Notes: generated from the sequence alone by a model not told the origin. A stretch of 64,000 bases of DNA from Acidovorax sp. (GCF_021287135.1 NZ_JAJTBB010000078.1:1-64000); one strand, 5' to 3'. Counted from the first letter of the stretch, positions 8,854 to 17,034 are shown. Numbers and translations are program-made.

Positions 8854-9612
8854 ATGAGCATTTCACGCACCGAACTCCTGCAGGCATTCGATGGCCTGCT
8901 GCAACCCGAGCGCTTCAAGGACTATGGCCCCAACGGCCTGCAGGTGGAAGGCAAGGCCGAGGTCACCCGCATCGTCAGCGGGGTGACGGCCAGCCTTGCG
9001 CTGATCGACGCCGCCATTGCGGCGGGCGCCGACGCCGTCTTTGTGCACCACGGGCTGTTCTGGCGCGGGCAGGACGGCCGCGTGACGGGGTGGATGAAGC
9101 AGCGGCTGCAGCGGCTGCTGGGGCATGACATCAACCTGTTTGCCTACCACCTGCCGCTGGATGCGCACCCCCAGTGGGGCAACAATGCCCAACTGGGCCG
9201 GGTGCTGGGCTTTTCGGCAGACGCGCAGTTTGGCGAACAGGCGCTGGGCTGCATCGGGGCTGCGGCGTTTTCTGGCGTGCCCGCGCTGGCCGAGCATGTG
9301 TCGCAGCTTCTCGGGCGGCCGGCCACCTGGGTGGCGCCCGACGGGCCGGCACAGCGCCCCGTGCGCCGCGTGGCCTGGTGCACTGGGGGCGCCCAGGGGT
9401 ACTTCGAATCGGCCATCGCGGCGGGGGCGGACGTGTTCATCACCGGCGAGATCTCGGAGCCGCAGGCGCACCTGGCCCGCGAGAGCGGGGTGGGCTTCAT
9501 CGCTGCCGGCCACCATGCCACGGAACGCTACGGCGCGCCCGCCGTGGCTGCACAGGTGGCGGCGCAGTTCGGCCTGGAGCACCAGTTCATCGAGATCCCC
9601 AATCCCGCCTGA
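8854..9612 (+). CDS. NIF3-like dinuclear metal centre protein (YbgI family)
   Basis: This 252-residue protein belongs to the NIF3/YbgI family of ring-forming proteins with a two-metal site. Metal-binding motifs are visible as VFVHHGLFW (two His), FAYHLPLDAHPQWGNN, and near the C-terminus AAGHHATERYG with Glu. NGLQVEG is the typical N-terminal segment. Biochemical function is unsettled; proposals include a GTP cyclohydrolase I-like activity and a metal chaperone. The ATG at 8854 gives MSISRTELLQAFD, the usual family start. It is divergent from the protease gene. Confidence 0.9.
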   Translation: MSISRTELLQAFDGLLQPERFKDYGPNGLQVEGKAEVTRIVSGVTASLALIDAAIAAGADAVFVHHGLFWRGQDGRVTGWMKQRLQRLLGHDINLFAYHLPLDAHPQWGNNAQLGRVLGFSADAQFGEQALGCIGAAAFSGVPALAEHVSQLLGRPATWVAPDGPAQRPVRRVAWCTGGAQGYFESAIAAGADVFITGEISEPQAHLARESGVGFIAAGHHATERYGAPAVAAQVAAQFGLEHQFIEIPNPA

Positions 9613-9622
9613 GCCGGGCAGG

Positions 9623-9687
9623 AATTTGCTACTAATTTAATAGCTTCTTGCGCTTGATGGACGGGTGCTAGAGGCCATTTTCTTTCA
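9623..9687 (+). repeat. Dispersed double stem-loop repeat, copy R2
   Basis: Plus-strand copy with AATTTGCTACTAA, then AATAGCTTCTTGCGCTT, GATGGACGGGTGCTAG and AGGCCATTTTC. GCTA...TAGC forms the small left hairpin. It lies between the NIF3 gene and pdxA, ending 15 bases before the pdxA start. Confidence 0.85.
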
Positions 9688-9701
9688 GAAAGCAGCACAC
9701 C

Positions 9702-10736
9702 ATGTACACCCAGGCGCTGGCCATTACCCAGGGCGATCCCGCCGGCATCGGCCCCGAAATCGTGGCCAAGGCGTTCCGCGATGTCCCGGCGCAGCTGCAG
9801 GGATGCTTCGTGGTGGGCGACGTCGCCACCCTGCGGCGCGCGGCGCAGGCCATTGCCCGGCCCGGCCAGCCGCAGGTGCCGGTGGCCCAGCTGGCGGCGC
9901 CTGCCGAGGCGCTGCAGGCGCCCCCGCGCTGCATTCCTGTGCTCCAGCTGCCGGGCATTCCGGGCCCGCAGCCCTGGGGGCGCATCAGCGCCGCGGCGGG
10001 CCGTGCGGCGGCGGACAGCGTCGTCTGGGCGGCCCGCGCAGCGCTGCGGGGCGAAGTGGCCGGGCTGGTCACCGCACCGCTGCACAAGGAAGCGTTGTCG
10101 GCGGCGGGCGTCGCGTTTCCCGGCCACACCGAGCTGCTGCAGGCCGAGGCCGCCGCCCACCAGGGCGTGCCGGTGGCCGCCATGCCGGTGCGCATGATGC
10201 TGGCCAGCGACGAGCTGCGCACCGTGCTGGTGAGCATCCATGTGGCGCTGCGCGACGCCATTGCCGCCGTCACCCTGGAGAACGTCTTGCAGACGCTGCG
10301 CATCACGCATGCGGCCTTGTCCCGCAGCCTGGGGCGCGCGCCACACATGGGGGTGGCGGGCCTCAACCCCCACGCGGGCGAGGGCGGCTTGTTCGGGCGG
10401 GAGGAGATCGACGCCATCGCGCCAGCCATCGCTGCAGCACGCGCCGAGGGGATGGACGCCCAGGGGCCGTTCGCGCCCGACACGGTGTTCATGCGCGCCC
10501 GGCACGCGCCTGGGCACCCGGGGGAGTTCGATGTGGTGGTGGCCATGTACCACGACCAGGGGCTGATCCCCGTGAAGTACCTGGGCGTGGACAAGGGGGT
10601 GAACGTGACGCTGGGCCTGCCCCTGGTGCGCACCAGCCCCGACCACGGAACCGCCTTCGACATTGCGGGCCAGGGCGTGGCGGACGCCGCCAGCCTGGTC
10701 GAAGCCGTGCGCATGGCCCGCGCCCTGGCCGCCTGA
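9702..10736 (+). CDS. pdxA: PdxA, 4-hydroxythreonine-4-phosphate dehydrogenase
   Basis: PdxA oxidises 4-phosphohydroxy-threonine with NAD in the DXP-dependent pathway to pyridoxal phosphate. The protein has 344 residues, close to the family norm. Family motifs include ITQGDPAGIGPEI at the N-terminus, FPGHTELLQ with a metal-binding His, GLNPHAGEGG, and MYHDQGLIPVKYLG with the other metal-binding His. LVRTSPDHGTAFDIAG lies near the C-terminus. It directly follows repeat R2 and appears monocistronic, since mscL lies convergent downstream. Confidence 0.96.
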   Translation: MYTQALAITQGDPAGIGPEIVAKAFRDVPAQLQGCFVVGDVATLRRAAQAIARPGQPQVPVAQLAAPAEALQAPPRCIPVLQLPGIPGPQPWGRISAAAGRAAADSVVWAARAALRGEVAGLVTAPLHKEALSAAGVAFPGHTELLQAEAAAHQGVPVAAMPVRMMLASDELRTVLVSIHVALRDAIAAVTLENVLQTLRITHAALSRSLGRAPHMGVAGLNPHAGEGGLFGREEIDAIAPAIAAARAEGMDAQGPFAPDTVFMRARHAPGHPGEFDVVVAMYHDQGLIPVKYLGVDKGVNVTLGLPLVRTSPDHGTAFDIAGQGVADAASLVEAVRMARALAA

Positions 10737-10826
10737 TGGGCCGGCCCGCCTACCGTGGCATTGCCGCGCAGGGGCCGCGCAGCGCGACCAGTGCCCGGGC
10801 CGTGGCGAGCCGTGTGCCTGCCGCGA

Positions 10827-11258
10827 CTATTTTTTCAAGCTATCCCTGATCTCGCGCAACAAAACGATGTCTTCGGGCGGGGCCGCAGGAGCCGCCGGTG
10901 CCTCTGCGGGAGCCTCGCGCTTGAGGCGGTTGATCTGCTTGACCATCATGAAAATGATGAACGCCAAGATCAGGAAGTTGACGGCCACGGTGAGAAAGTT
11001 GCCGTAGGCAAACACGGGGACCCCGGCCTTCTTGAGTGCGTCCAGCGTCATCGCCGTGCCGGGGGGCACCGTGCCCAACACCACGAAAAGGCTCGAAAAA
11101 TCAAGCTTGCCGAACACCGTTGCCACGACCGGCATGATCAGGTCAGCCACCACCGAATCCACGATTTTGCCGAACGCCCCGCCGATGATCACGCCCACCG
11201 CAAGGTCGATGACGTTACCCTTGATGGCGAATTCCCTGAACTCCTGCATCATTCCCAT
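10827..11258 (-). CDS. mscL: MscL, large-conductance mechanosensitive channel
   Basis: MscL is the pentameric emergency-release channel that opens under membrane tension. The 143-residue protein has the conserved start [22 protein letters not shown], a first membrane helix through [20 protein letters not shown], a periplasmic loop, a second helix ([19 protein letters not shown]) and a C-terminal helix bundle ([11 protein letters not shown]). I chose the ATG at 11258 because AGGAG lies eight bases upstream; a TTG further up would add six residues. The cytoplasmic linker is Ala/Pro-rich. Confidence 0.96.
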   Translation of the reverse strand: MGMMQEFREFAIKGNVIDLAVGVIIGGAFGKIVDSVVADLIMPVVATVFGKLDFSSLFVVLGTVPPGTAMTLDALKKAGVPVFAYGNFLTVAVNFLILAFIIFMMVKQINRLKREAPAEAPAAPAAPPEDIVLLREIRDSLKK

Positions 11259-11331
11259 GTAGTACTCCTGTGCCAAACGTTGATGGCCGAGTATTGCCTG
11301 GCCGAGGGGGCTGTCAAGGCTGTCCGTGGCT

Positions 11332-11361
11332 TTGAGATACCCATTTTCACTCCGCTACAAT
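11332..11361 (+). promoter_or_regulatory. Probable sigma-70 promoter for petABC
   Basis: TTGAGA at 11332-11337 and TACAAT at 11356-11361 are separated by 18 bases. Five of six -10 positions match TATAAT. The site lies about 40 bases before the petA start, between divergent mscL and petA. Confidence 0.55.
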
Positions 11362-11403
11362 TCGCGGTTGACCCAACAACAGCGATGTTTACCGAGGATC
11401 CCC

Positions 11404-12000
11404 ATGAGTGACACACCAGTCGACACCAGTAAAAGGACGTGGCTGATTGCGTCCGGATGTGCCGGTGCCGCAGGCGGAGTGGCCGTAGCCGTGCCCTTCG
11501 TCAGCAGCTTTCAGCCTTCGGAAAGAGCCAGAGCAGCTGGTGCCGCTGTGGAGGTGGATATCTCCACCCTGCAGCCCGGCGAGAAGCGGACCGTCGAGTG
11601 GCGCGGCAAGCCCGTGTGGATCCTCAAGCGCACGCCCGAGCAGCTCAAGTCCCTCGAAGAGACAGAGCCCCAGTTGGTCGACCCCAATTCGGACCGCAAG
11701 ACGTACCCCACGCCCGAGTACGCCAAGAACCGCCACCGCTCCATCAAGCCCGAGGTCTTCGTGGGCGTGGGCATCTGCACCCATCTGGGTTGCTCGCCCG
11801 GCGACAAGTTCCAGACCGGCCCGCAGCCGTCCCTGCCCGACGACTGGCACGGCGGCTTCCTCTGCGCCTGCCATGGCTCCACGTTCGACCTGGCGGGTCG
11901 CGTCTTCAAGAACAAGCCCGCGCCGGACAACCTGGAAGTGCCGCCCCACATGTACCTGTCCGACACCGTGCTGCTGATCGGTGAAGACAAGAAGGCCTGA
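11404..12000 (+). CDS. petA: PetA, ubiquinol-cytochrome c reductase Rieske iron-sulfur subunit
   Basis: This subunit carries the 2Fe-2S cluster that takes the first electron from ubiquinol in the bc1 complex. The 198-residue protein has an N-terminal membrane anchor (about residues 15-33) and the two cluster-binding boxes CTHLGC and CACHGS, each giving one Cys and one His ligand, with the disulphide Cys also present. Rieske proteins are Tat substrates. The leader here reads SKRTWLIASG, with Lys-Arg in place of the usual Arg-Arg. The start at 11404 has GAGGAT upstream. First gene of petABC. Confidence 0.97.
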   Translation: MSDTPVDTSKRTWLIASGCAGAAGGVAVAVPFVSSFQPSERARAAGAAVEVDISTLQPGEKRTVEWRGKPVWILKRTPEQLKSLEETEPQLVDPNSDRKTYPTPEYAKNRHRSIKPEVFVGVGICTHLGCSPGDKFQTGPQPSLPDDWHGGFLCACHGSTFDLAGRVFKNKPAPDNLEVPPHMYLSDTVLLIGEDKKA

Positions 12001-12011
12001 GGTGAATGGAC

Positions 12012-13424
12012 ATGGCTGAATTCAAGGAAATTTCCCCCAACGCCCCGATGGGCGCCAAGGTCACCAACTGGTTTGAAAACCGGTTCCCGACCGCGTTCGA
12101 CGCCTACAAGGTGCACATGTCGGAGTACTACGCTCCGAAGAACTTCAACTTCTGGTACATCTTCGGTTCGCTGGCCCTGGTGGTGCTGGTGATCCAGATC
12201 GTGACCGGCATCTTCCTGGTCATGCACTACAAGCCCGACGCCAACCTCGCGTTCGCGTCGGTCGAGTACATCATGCGCGACGTGCCCTGGGGATGGCTGA
12301 TCCGCTACATGCACTCCACCGGCGCCTCGGCGTTCTTCGTGGTGGTGTACCTGCACATGTTCCGCGGCCTCCTGTACGGCAGCTACCGCAAGCCGCGCGA
12401 ACTGGTGTGGATCTTCGGTTGCGCCATCTTCCTGTGCCTGATGGCCGAAGCCTTCATGGGCTACCTGCTGCCCTGGGGCCAGATGTCGTACTGGGGCGCC
12501 CAGGTGATCGTGAACCTGTTCGCGGCCATTCCGTTCATCGGCCCCGATCTGGCCCTGCTGATCCGCGGCGACTTCGTGGTGGGCGACGCCACGCTCAACC
12601 GCTTCTTCAGCTTCCACGTGATCGCCGTGCCCCTGGTGCTGCTGGGCCTGGTGGTGGCCCACTTGCTGGCCCTGCACGACGTCGGCTCCAACAACCCCGA
12701 CGGTGTGGAAATCAAGGGCCCCAAGGCTCCCAAGGATGCCAACGGCAAGCCGCTGGACGGCGTTCCTTTCCACCCCTACTACACGGTGCATGACATCTTT
12801 GCGCTGAGCATGTTCCTGGTGGCGTTCTCGGCCGTGGTGTTCTTCGCGCCTGAGTTCGGCGGCTACTTCCTGGAGTACAACAACTTCATCCCGGCCGACC
12901 CGCTGGTGACGCCGCTGCACATCGCGCCGGTCTGGTACTTCACGCCGTTCTATTCCATGCTGCGCGCCATCACGACCGAGATGGTGTACGTGCTGGTGGT
13001 GTGCGTGCTGGCGGCCGCTGCGTTTGGCGTGTTCAAGGCCAAGCTGCCCAGCTTTGCCAAGGCGGGCGTCGGCGTGGCCGCACTGGTCGCGGTGGCCCTG
13101 CTGCTGGCCATCGATGCCAAGTTCTGGGGTGTGGTCGCCATGGGCGGCGCCGTGATCATCCTGTTCTTCCTGCCCTGGCTGGACCAGAGCCCGGTCAAGT
13201 CGATCCGGTACCGCCCGAGCTGGCACAAGTACCTGTACGGCGTGTTCGTGGTCATCTTCCTGATCCTGGGCTACCTGGGCGTGCAGCCGCCTTCGCCAGT
13301 GGGCGAACGTGTTTCCCAGGTGGGCACGCTGTTCTATTTCGGCTTCTTCCTGTTGATGCCGTGGTGGAGCCGCATCGGCGAACCCAAGCCCGTGCCCGAC
13401 CGCGTGACCTTCGTGGCGCACTGA
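12012..13424 (+). CDS. petB: PetB, cytochrome b of the bc1 complex
   Basis: Cytochrome b holds haems bL and bH and both quinone sites of complex III. The 470-residue sequence has eight or more hydrophobic helices, with haem-ligand His residues in YMHSTGASAFFVVVYLHMFRG and in FFSFHVIAVPLVLLGLVVAHLLALH. The Qo-site motif appears as ADPLVTPLHIAPVWYF; the usual PEWY is seen here as PVWY. I chose the ATG at 12012 because GAGGTG lies seven bases upstream. An ATG at 12006 sits almost on top of that site. It follows petA by 11 bases. Confidence 0.96.
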   Translation: MAEFKEISPNAPMGAKVTNWFENRFPTAFDAYKVHMSEYYAPKNFNFWYIFGSLALVVLVIQIVTGIFLVMHYKPDANLAFASVEYIMRDVPWGWLIRYMHSTGASAFFVVVYLHMFRGLLYGSYRKPRELVWIFGCAIFLCLMAEAFMGYLLPWGQMSYWGAQVIVNLFAAIPFIGPDLALLIRGDFVVGDATLNRFFSFHVIAVPLVLLGLVVAHLLALHDVGSNNPDGVEIKGPKAPKDANGKPLDGVPFHPYYTVHDIFALSMFLVAFSAVVFFAPEFGGYFLEYNNFIPADPLVTPLHIAPVWYFTPFYSMLRAITTEMVYVLVVCVLAAAAFGVFKAKLPSFAKAGVGVAALVAVALLLAIDAKFWGVVAMGGAVIILFFLPWLDQSPVKSIRYRPSWHKYLYGVFVVIFLILGYLGVQPPSPVGERVSQVGTLFYFGFFLLMPWWSRIGEPKPVPDRVTFVAH

Positions 13425-13442
13425 GTCCAGGAGAGAACAACA

Positions 13443-14201
13443 ATGAAGAAAATCATCCTCACGTTGGTGGCCGCCCTCGGGATGGCTGCGGGGTCCGCGT
13501 TTGCCGCCGGCGGCGGCATTCCCCTGGACAAGGCGCCGGTCAAGACCAACGATCTGGCATCGCTTCAAAACGGCGCCAAGATCTTCGTCAACTACTGCCT
13601 GAACTGCCACTCGGCCGCGTTCATGCGCTTCAACCGCCTGAAGGACATCGGCCTGACCGACCAGCAGATCAAGGACAACCTGCTGTTCACCACCGAGAAG
13701 GTGGGCGAGACGATGAAGTCGGCCATCGACCCCAAGCAGGCCAAGGCCTGGTTTGGCGCCAATCCGCCGGACCTGACGGTGATTGCCCGGTCGCGGGCGA
13801 GCGCCGCAGGTTCGGGTGCTGACTATCTGTACACTTACCTGCGCACGTACTACCGCGACGAGGCCAAGCCCACGGGCTGGAACAACCTCGTGTTCCCCAA
13901 TGTGGGCATGCCCCACGTGCTGTGGGAACTGCAGGGCGAGCGCCGCCCCGTGTTCGAAGAGCATGAGAGCCACGGCCAGACCACCCATGTCCTCAAGGGC
14001 TGGGAACAGGTCAAGCCCGGCACGATGACGCCGCTGCAGTTTGACGAGACCGTCGGGGATCTGGTGAACTACATGCAGTGGATGGCCGAACCCGCGCAGA
14101 ACACCCGCCGCCGCGTGGGCGTCTGGGTCCTGATTTTCCTGGGCCTGTTCACCGTGATCGCCTGGAGGCTCAACGCGGCCTTCTGGAAGGACGTGAAGTA
14201 A
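13443..14201 (+). CDS. petC: PetC, cytochrome c1 of the bc1 complex
   Basis: Cytochrome c1 passes electrons from the Rieske centre to soluble cytochrome c. The 252-residue protein has a Sec signal peptide (MKKIILTLVAALGMAAGSAFA), the covalent haem site CLNCH with the His ligand, a probable Met ligand in NVGMPHVLWE, and a C-terminal membrane helix (VGVWVLIFLGLFTVIAW) that anchors it from the periplasmic side. AGGAGAG lies upstream of the ATG. It is last in petABC and is followed by two hairpins. Confidence 0.97.
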   Translation: MKKIILTLVAALGMAAGSAFAAGGGIPLDKAPVKTNDLASLQNGAKIFVNYCLNCHSAAFMRFNRLKDIGLTDQQIKDNLLFTTEKVGETMKSAIDPKQAKAWFGANPPDLTVIARSRASAAGSGADYLYTYLRTYYRDEAKPTGWNNLVFPNVGMPHVLWELQGERRPVFEEHESHGQTTHVLKGWEQVKPGTMTPLQFDETVGDLVNYMQWMAEPAQNTRRRVGVWVLIFLGLFTVIAWRLNAAFWKDVK

Positions 14202-14235
14202 TCCGCCGCACGGCGACGCGATCTGTCTCCGTCGA

Positions 14236-14267
14236 AAAAGCACCCTTCGGGGTGCTTGTGGTTTTTT
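14236..14267 (+). terminator. Intrinsic terminator after petC
   Basis: AAGCACCC and GGGTGCTT form an 8-bp stem around a TTCG tetraloop, followed by GTGGTTTTTT. It lies 35 bases after the petC stop. Confidence 0.85.
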
Positions 14268-14269
14268 GC

Positions 14270-14308
14270 AGAGTGGGCGCTTTTTAGCGTCCCACTCTTT
14301 TGATTTTT
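14270..14308 (+). terminator. Second hairpin with T-run, just before sspA
   Basis: AGAGTGGG with CGCT pairs with AGCG and CCCACTCT around a T-rich loop, and TTTTGATTTTT follows. It stands directly behind the petC terminator and ends 14 bases before the sspA start. It could be a tandem terminator or a leader structure of sspA. Confidence 0.55.
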
Positions 14309-14322
14309 AGGAGCCTCCCACC

Positions 14323-14934
14323 ATGATGGTGCTTTATTCGGGTACGACCTGTCCCTTCTCCCACCGCTGCCGTTTCGTGCTGTTCGAAAAAGGCATGGAC
14401 TTTGAAATCCGCGATGTGGACCTGTACAACAAGCCCGAAGACATCAGCGTGATGAACCCGTACGGCCAGGTGCCCATCCTGGTCGAGCGCGACCTCATCC
14501 TGTACGAGTCGAACATCATCAACGAGTACATCGACGAGCGCTTCCCGCATCCCCAGCTGATGCCTGGCGACCCGGTGGACCGCGCCCGCGTGCGCCTGTT
14601 CCTGCTGAACTTTGAAAAGGAACTGTTCGTCCACGTGAACACCCTGGAGTCGCGTGCGACCAAGGGCAACGAGAAGGCGCTGGAGAAGGCGCGCGCCCAC
14701 ATCCGCGACCGTCTCACGCAGCTGGCCCCCGTGTTCCTCAAGAACAAGTACATGCTGGGCGACAATTTCTCGATGCTCGATGTGGCCATCGCTCCGCTGC
14801 TGTGGCGCCTGGACTACTACGGCATCGACCTGAGCAAGAACGCGGCGCCTCTGCTGAAGTACGCCGAGCGCATCTTCTCGCGCCCGGCTTACATCGAAGC
14901 GCTGACGCCGTCCGAAAAGGTCATGCGCAAGTAA
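14323..14934 (+). CDS. sspA: SspA, stringent starvation protein A
   Basis: SspA is an RNA-polymerase-associated protein with a glutathione-transferase fold that helps in the stationary-phase and acid stress response. The 203-residue protein has the thioredoxin-like N-terminal domain (SGTTCPFSHRCRFVLFEKG), the NPYGQVPILVERD turn with the cis-Pro, ESNIINEYIDERFPHPQLMP, and an all-helical C-terminal domain. GST activity is not expected in this family. It is followed by sspB after 48 bases, as in other proteobacteria. Confidence 0.93.
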   Translation: MMVLYSGTTCPFSHRCRFVLFEKGMDFEIRDVDLYNKPEDISVMNPYGQVPILVERDLILYESNIINEYIDERFPHPQLMPGDPVDRARVRLFLLNFEKELFVHVNTLESRATKGNEKALEKARAHIRDRLTQLAPVFLKNKYMLGDNFSMLDVAIAPLLWRLDYYGIDLSKNAAPLLKYAERIFSRPAYIEALTPSEKVMRK

Positions 14935-14982
14935 CTTGCGGCGTGCTCCAATCGCCCTCTCCGTCGTTGCCCCGCACTGCCC

Positions 14983-15522
14983 ATGACCGTCCAGGAATCT
15001 ACCTCCACGCGCCCGTACCTCATTCGTGCCCTGTATGAATGGTGCACGGACAATGGCCTGACACCGTATGTCGCCGTGCGCGTGGACGATTCCGTGCAGG
15101 TGCCGCGGGAGTACGTGAAGGACGGCGAAATCGTGCTGAACATCAGCTTCGATGCGACCAGCGCCCTGCAGCTGGGCAACGACTTCATCGAGTTCAAGGC
15201 GCGCTTCGGCGGCAAGCCCCGGGAGATCCTGGTGCCGGTGGGGCGGGTGATCGCCATCTATGCCCGTGAGAACGGGCAGGGCATGGCGTTCCCTCCGCCG
15301 GTGGATGTACTCGCGGGAACCGGCAGCAGCGGCGGGGATGCGCTTGCGCCCGGCGTCGCGGACCTGGCCGCGCAGCCTGCCGGCGCTGCGGCGCCGGAGG
15401 ACCGCGTGGTGCAGCTGGTGTCCACAGAAGAAGGTACCAAGGACGCGGACGACGGTGGCGACGCGCCCCGGCCGCCACCCTCCGCAGGCGGCGCAAGGCC
15501 GTCTCTCAAGCGGGTCAAATAG
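14983..15522 (+). CDS. sspB: SspB, ClpXP protease specificity-enhancing factor
   Basis: SspB binds ssrA-tagged and other substrates and tethers them to ClpX for degradation. The 179-residue protein has the conserved folded domain (residues 8-110: RPYLIRALYEWCTDNGLTPYV, NISFDATSALQLGND, ARFGGKPREILVPVGRVIAIYARENGQGM). A flexible Ala/Gly/Pro-rich linker follows. In known SspB the tail end binds the ClpX zinc domain; here the last residues are basic (GGARPSLKRVK), matching that short hydrophobic-basic tail. It lies just upstream of tRNA-Thr. Confidence 0.93.
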   Translation: MTVQESTSTRPYLIRALYEWCTDNGLTPYVAVRVDDSVQVPREYVKDGEIVLNISFDATSALQLGNDFIEFKARFGGKPREILVPVGRVIAIYARENGQGMAFPPPVDVLAGTGSSGGDALAPGVADLAAQPAGAAAPEDRVVQLVSTEEGTKDADDGGDAPRPPPSAGGARPSLKRVK

Positions 15523-15556
15523 CCGCAAACGGCCGATGGGCGCCGTTTTTACGCGA

Positions 15557-15562
15557 TAGAAT
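15557..15562 (+). promoter_or_regulatory. Possible -10 element for tRNA-Thr
   Basis: TAGAAT lies ten bases before the mature tRNA 5' end. No good -35 match is seen 17 bases upstream, so this is weak. Confidence 0.35.
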
Positions 15563-15571
15563 GCGCGCTTC

Positions 15572-15647
15572 GCCGGTTTAGCTCAGTTGGTAGAGCACCC
15601 GCCTTGTAAGCGGTAGGTCGTCAGTTCGATTCCGACAACCGGCACCA
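15572..15647 (+). tRNA. tRNA-Thr (anticodon UGU)
   Basis: The 76-base gene folds into a full cloverleaf: acceptor GCCGGTT pairs with AACCGGC, the D arm is GCTC...GAGC, the anticodon loop CTTGTAA gives TGT at 15605-15607, and the T arm is GTCAG-TTCGATT-CCGAC. An encoded CCA end follows discriminator A. It reads ACA codons and, by wobble, others in the box. Confidence 0.97.
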
Positions 15648-15703
15648 TACCCCTTTGCGCTTCTGCATTGTTTCCCTGCGTCGCCTCGGCCTGGCGTTGA
15701 GCT

Positions 15704-16003
15704 TCAGGTTTGAACTTTCAGGCGAATCGCGTTAACCTCCCACCCCCGGCTGCGCAAGTGGGCCTGCAAGGCAGGTACCAGCTGGCGTACCTTGGCCGCG
15801 GCGGCATTGCTCTTGACCAGCAGGCACCAGGAATCCCCGTCAATCGGGCCTGCCTGAATCGCGGGGCGCAGTCCGACGGGAATCAGCTTTTCAATGGCCT
15901 TGAGCCGATCGCTCGAATCGCGCGTCAGCGCTGTGAGCCGTGCCAGCGTGGGAGATTCTTCGCTGGCCTGCTGCAGGGTGACGGCGTAGTGGCGGCGGGT
16001 CAT
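15704..16003 (-). CDS. DUF721 protein, possible DciA-like helicase-loading factor
   Basis: This 99-residue protein looks like DUF721, the domain of DciA, the ancestral bacterial factor that helps load DnaB helicase. The N-terminus MTRRHYAVTLQQASEESPTL and the repeated hydrophobic pattern around LKAIEKLIPVGLRPAIQAGPIDGDSWCLLVKSNAAAAKVRQLVPALQAHL fit the KH-like fold of that family. The gene is divergent from an M23 peptidase and secA, the place where DUF721 genes are usually found in betaproteobacteria. There is no obvious DnaA-binding extension. The replication role is inferred. Confidence 0.65.
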   Translation of the reverse strand: MTRRHYAVTLQQASEESPTLARLTALTRDSSDRLKAIEKLIPVGLRPAIQAGPIDGDSWCLLVKSNAAAAKVRQLVPALQAHLRSRGWEVNAIRLKVQT

Positions 16004-16035
16004 GGTGTGCGTCTTCGCGGCGTGGAGAGTTTGCA

Positions 16036-17031
16036 GTGCATCTGATTATCACGGACGCCCGGTTGGCGCGCAGCCGGGCCATTCACTTGTCAGGCACCCG
16101 CTTGCTGCTGGCAGGGTTTGCGGTGTCGCTGTGCCTGATGCTGATTGCCGCGGCGCTCTATCACTGGGTGTTCCTCAAGGGCGCGCGCGAGGGGTGGCCC
16201 ATTGTCGGCTCGCTGGTGCGTCTCGTGGTCAAGGACGAGTTTGCCGAGCGTGACCGCTTCATGCGCGCCAATCTGGACGCCATGGCGCGCCGTGTGGGCG
16301 AGATGCAGGCCCGCATGGTGCAGTTGGAGTCACTGGGAGAGCGGGTCATGGGCCTGGCGGGCGTGGCGCCGGCGGATCTGCCCAAGGCGGACGGCCGCGG
16401 CGGCGTGCTGGTCAGTGCGCGCAACCTGTCGATGGAGGAACTGCAGTCCACGCTGGATGAGCTGGAGCGGCTGACCAACCAGCGGGTGGACCTGATGACG
16501 GTGCTGGAGTCCCGCCTGTTCGACCAGCACATCCGCAAGAAGATGGTGCCCACGCACGCGCCGGTGACCGGCCGGGCGCCGGGCTCGGCATTTGGCTGGC
16601 GCGTGGACCCCATCACGGGCCAGTCGGCGCTGCACACGGGGCTGGATTTCCAGGCGGACACGGGCACCCCCATCCTCGCAGCCGCCGGTGGCGTGGTGGT
16701 GACGCAGGAGTACCACCCGGCCTACGGCAACATGATCGAGGTGGACCACGGCAACCAGCTGGTGACGCGCTACGCCCATGCGTCGCGCACGCTGGTGAAG
16801 CAGGGTGACATCGTCAAGCGCGGGCAGAAGATTGCCGAGGTGGGCACCACCGGGCGCTCCACCGGCCCGCATCTGCACTTCGAGGTGCTGGTGCAGGGCG
16901 TATTCCAGGACCCGCAGAAGTTCCTGAATGCAGGGGCGTCCGCACGGTCCAACGCCCCGGGCCCGCAGGTGGCGTCCATCCAGCCACGGGCCTCGCCGGA
17001 CGCTTCCGCAGCGCCCACAGTGCGCAGGTAA
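16036..17031 (+). CDS. M23 family metallopeptidase (LytM domain, membrane-anchored)
   Basis: This 331-residue protein has one transmembrane helix (about residues 22-44), a coiled-coil region (about 70-155) and a C-terminal LytM/M23 domain. Zn ligands are visible as HTGLDFQ (His and Asp) and HLHFEV (HxH), with GTTGRSTGPHLH typical of the fold. Such proteins cut, or activate cutting of, peptidoglycan cross-links in the periplasm. The start is GTG at 16036 with GGAGAG upstream. The gene is 135 bases before secA. With an intact Zn site it should be a true endopeptidase, not a degenerate EnvC-type activator. Confidence 0.9.
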   Translation: MHLIITDARLARSRAIHLSGTRLLLAGFAVSLCLMLIAAALYHWVFLKGAREGWPIVGSLVRLVVKDEFAERDRFMRANLDAMARRVGEMQARMVQLESLGERVMGLAGVAPADLPKADGRGGVLVSARNLSMEELQSTLDELERLTNQRVDLMTVLESRLFDQHIRKKMVPTHAPVTGRAPGSAFGWRVDPITGQSALHTGLDFQADTGTPILAAAGGVVVTQEYHPAYGNMIEVDHGNQLVTRYAHASRTLVKQGDIVKRGQKIAEVGTTGRSTGPHLHFEVLVQGVFQDPQKFLNAGASARSNAPGPQVASIQPRASPDASAAPTVRR

Positions 17032-17034
17032 AAT
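17029..17034 (+). promoter_or_regulatory. Possible -10 element for secA
   Basis: TAAAAT overlaps the stop codon of the M23 gene, with no convincing -35 partner. The following 130-base leader holds a TGCAAGCTTGCA palindrome at about 17061-17072, followed by a GGGTGGTGAACCCACC element. Confidence 0.3.

Noticed and set aside
7492..9612. A long N-terminal extension of the NIF3 gene to 7492
   Set aside because: The extension is the shadow of the minus-strand protease gene. The NIF3 family start is at 8854.
10755..11411. A 218-codon plus-strand frame opposite mscL
   Set aside because: mscL on the minus strand is complete with its own ribosome site; this frame also crosses the petA promoter.
11511..14243. 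A 910-codon open frame on the minus strand opposite petABC
   Set aside because: It spans three well-identified plus-strand genes and their gaps, and its sequence is His/Gln-rich without motifs.
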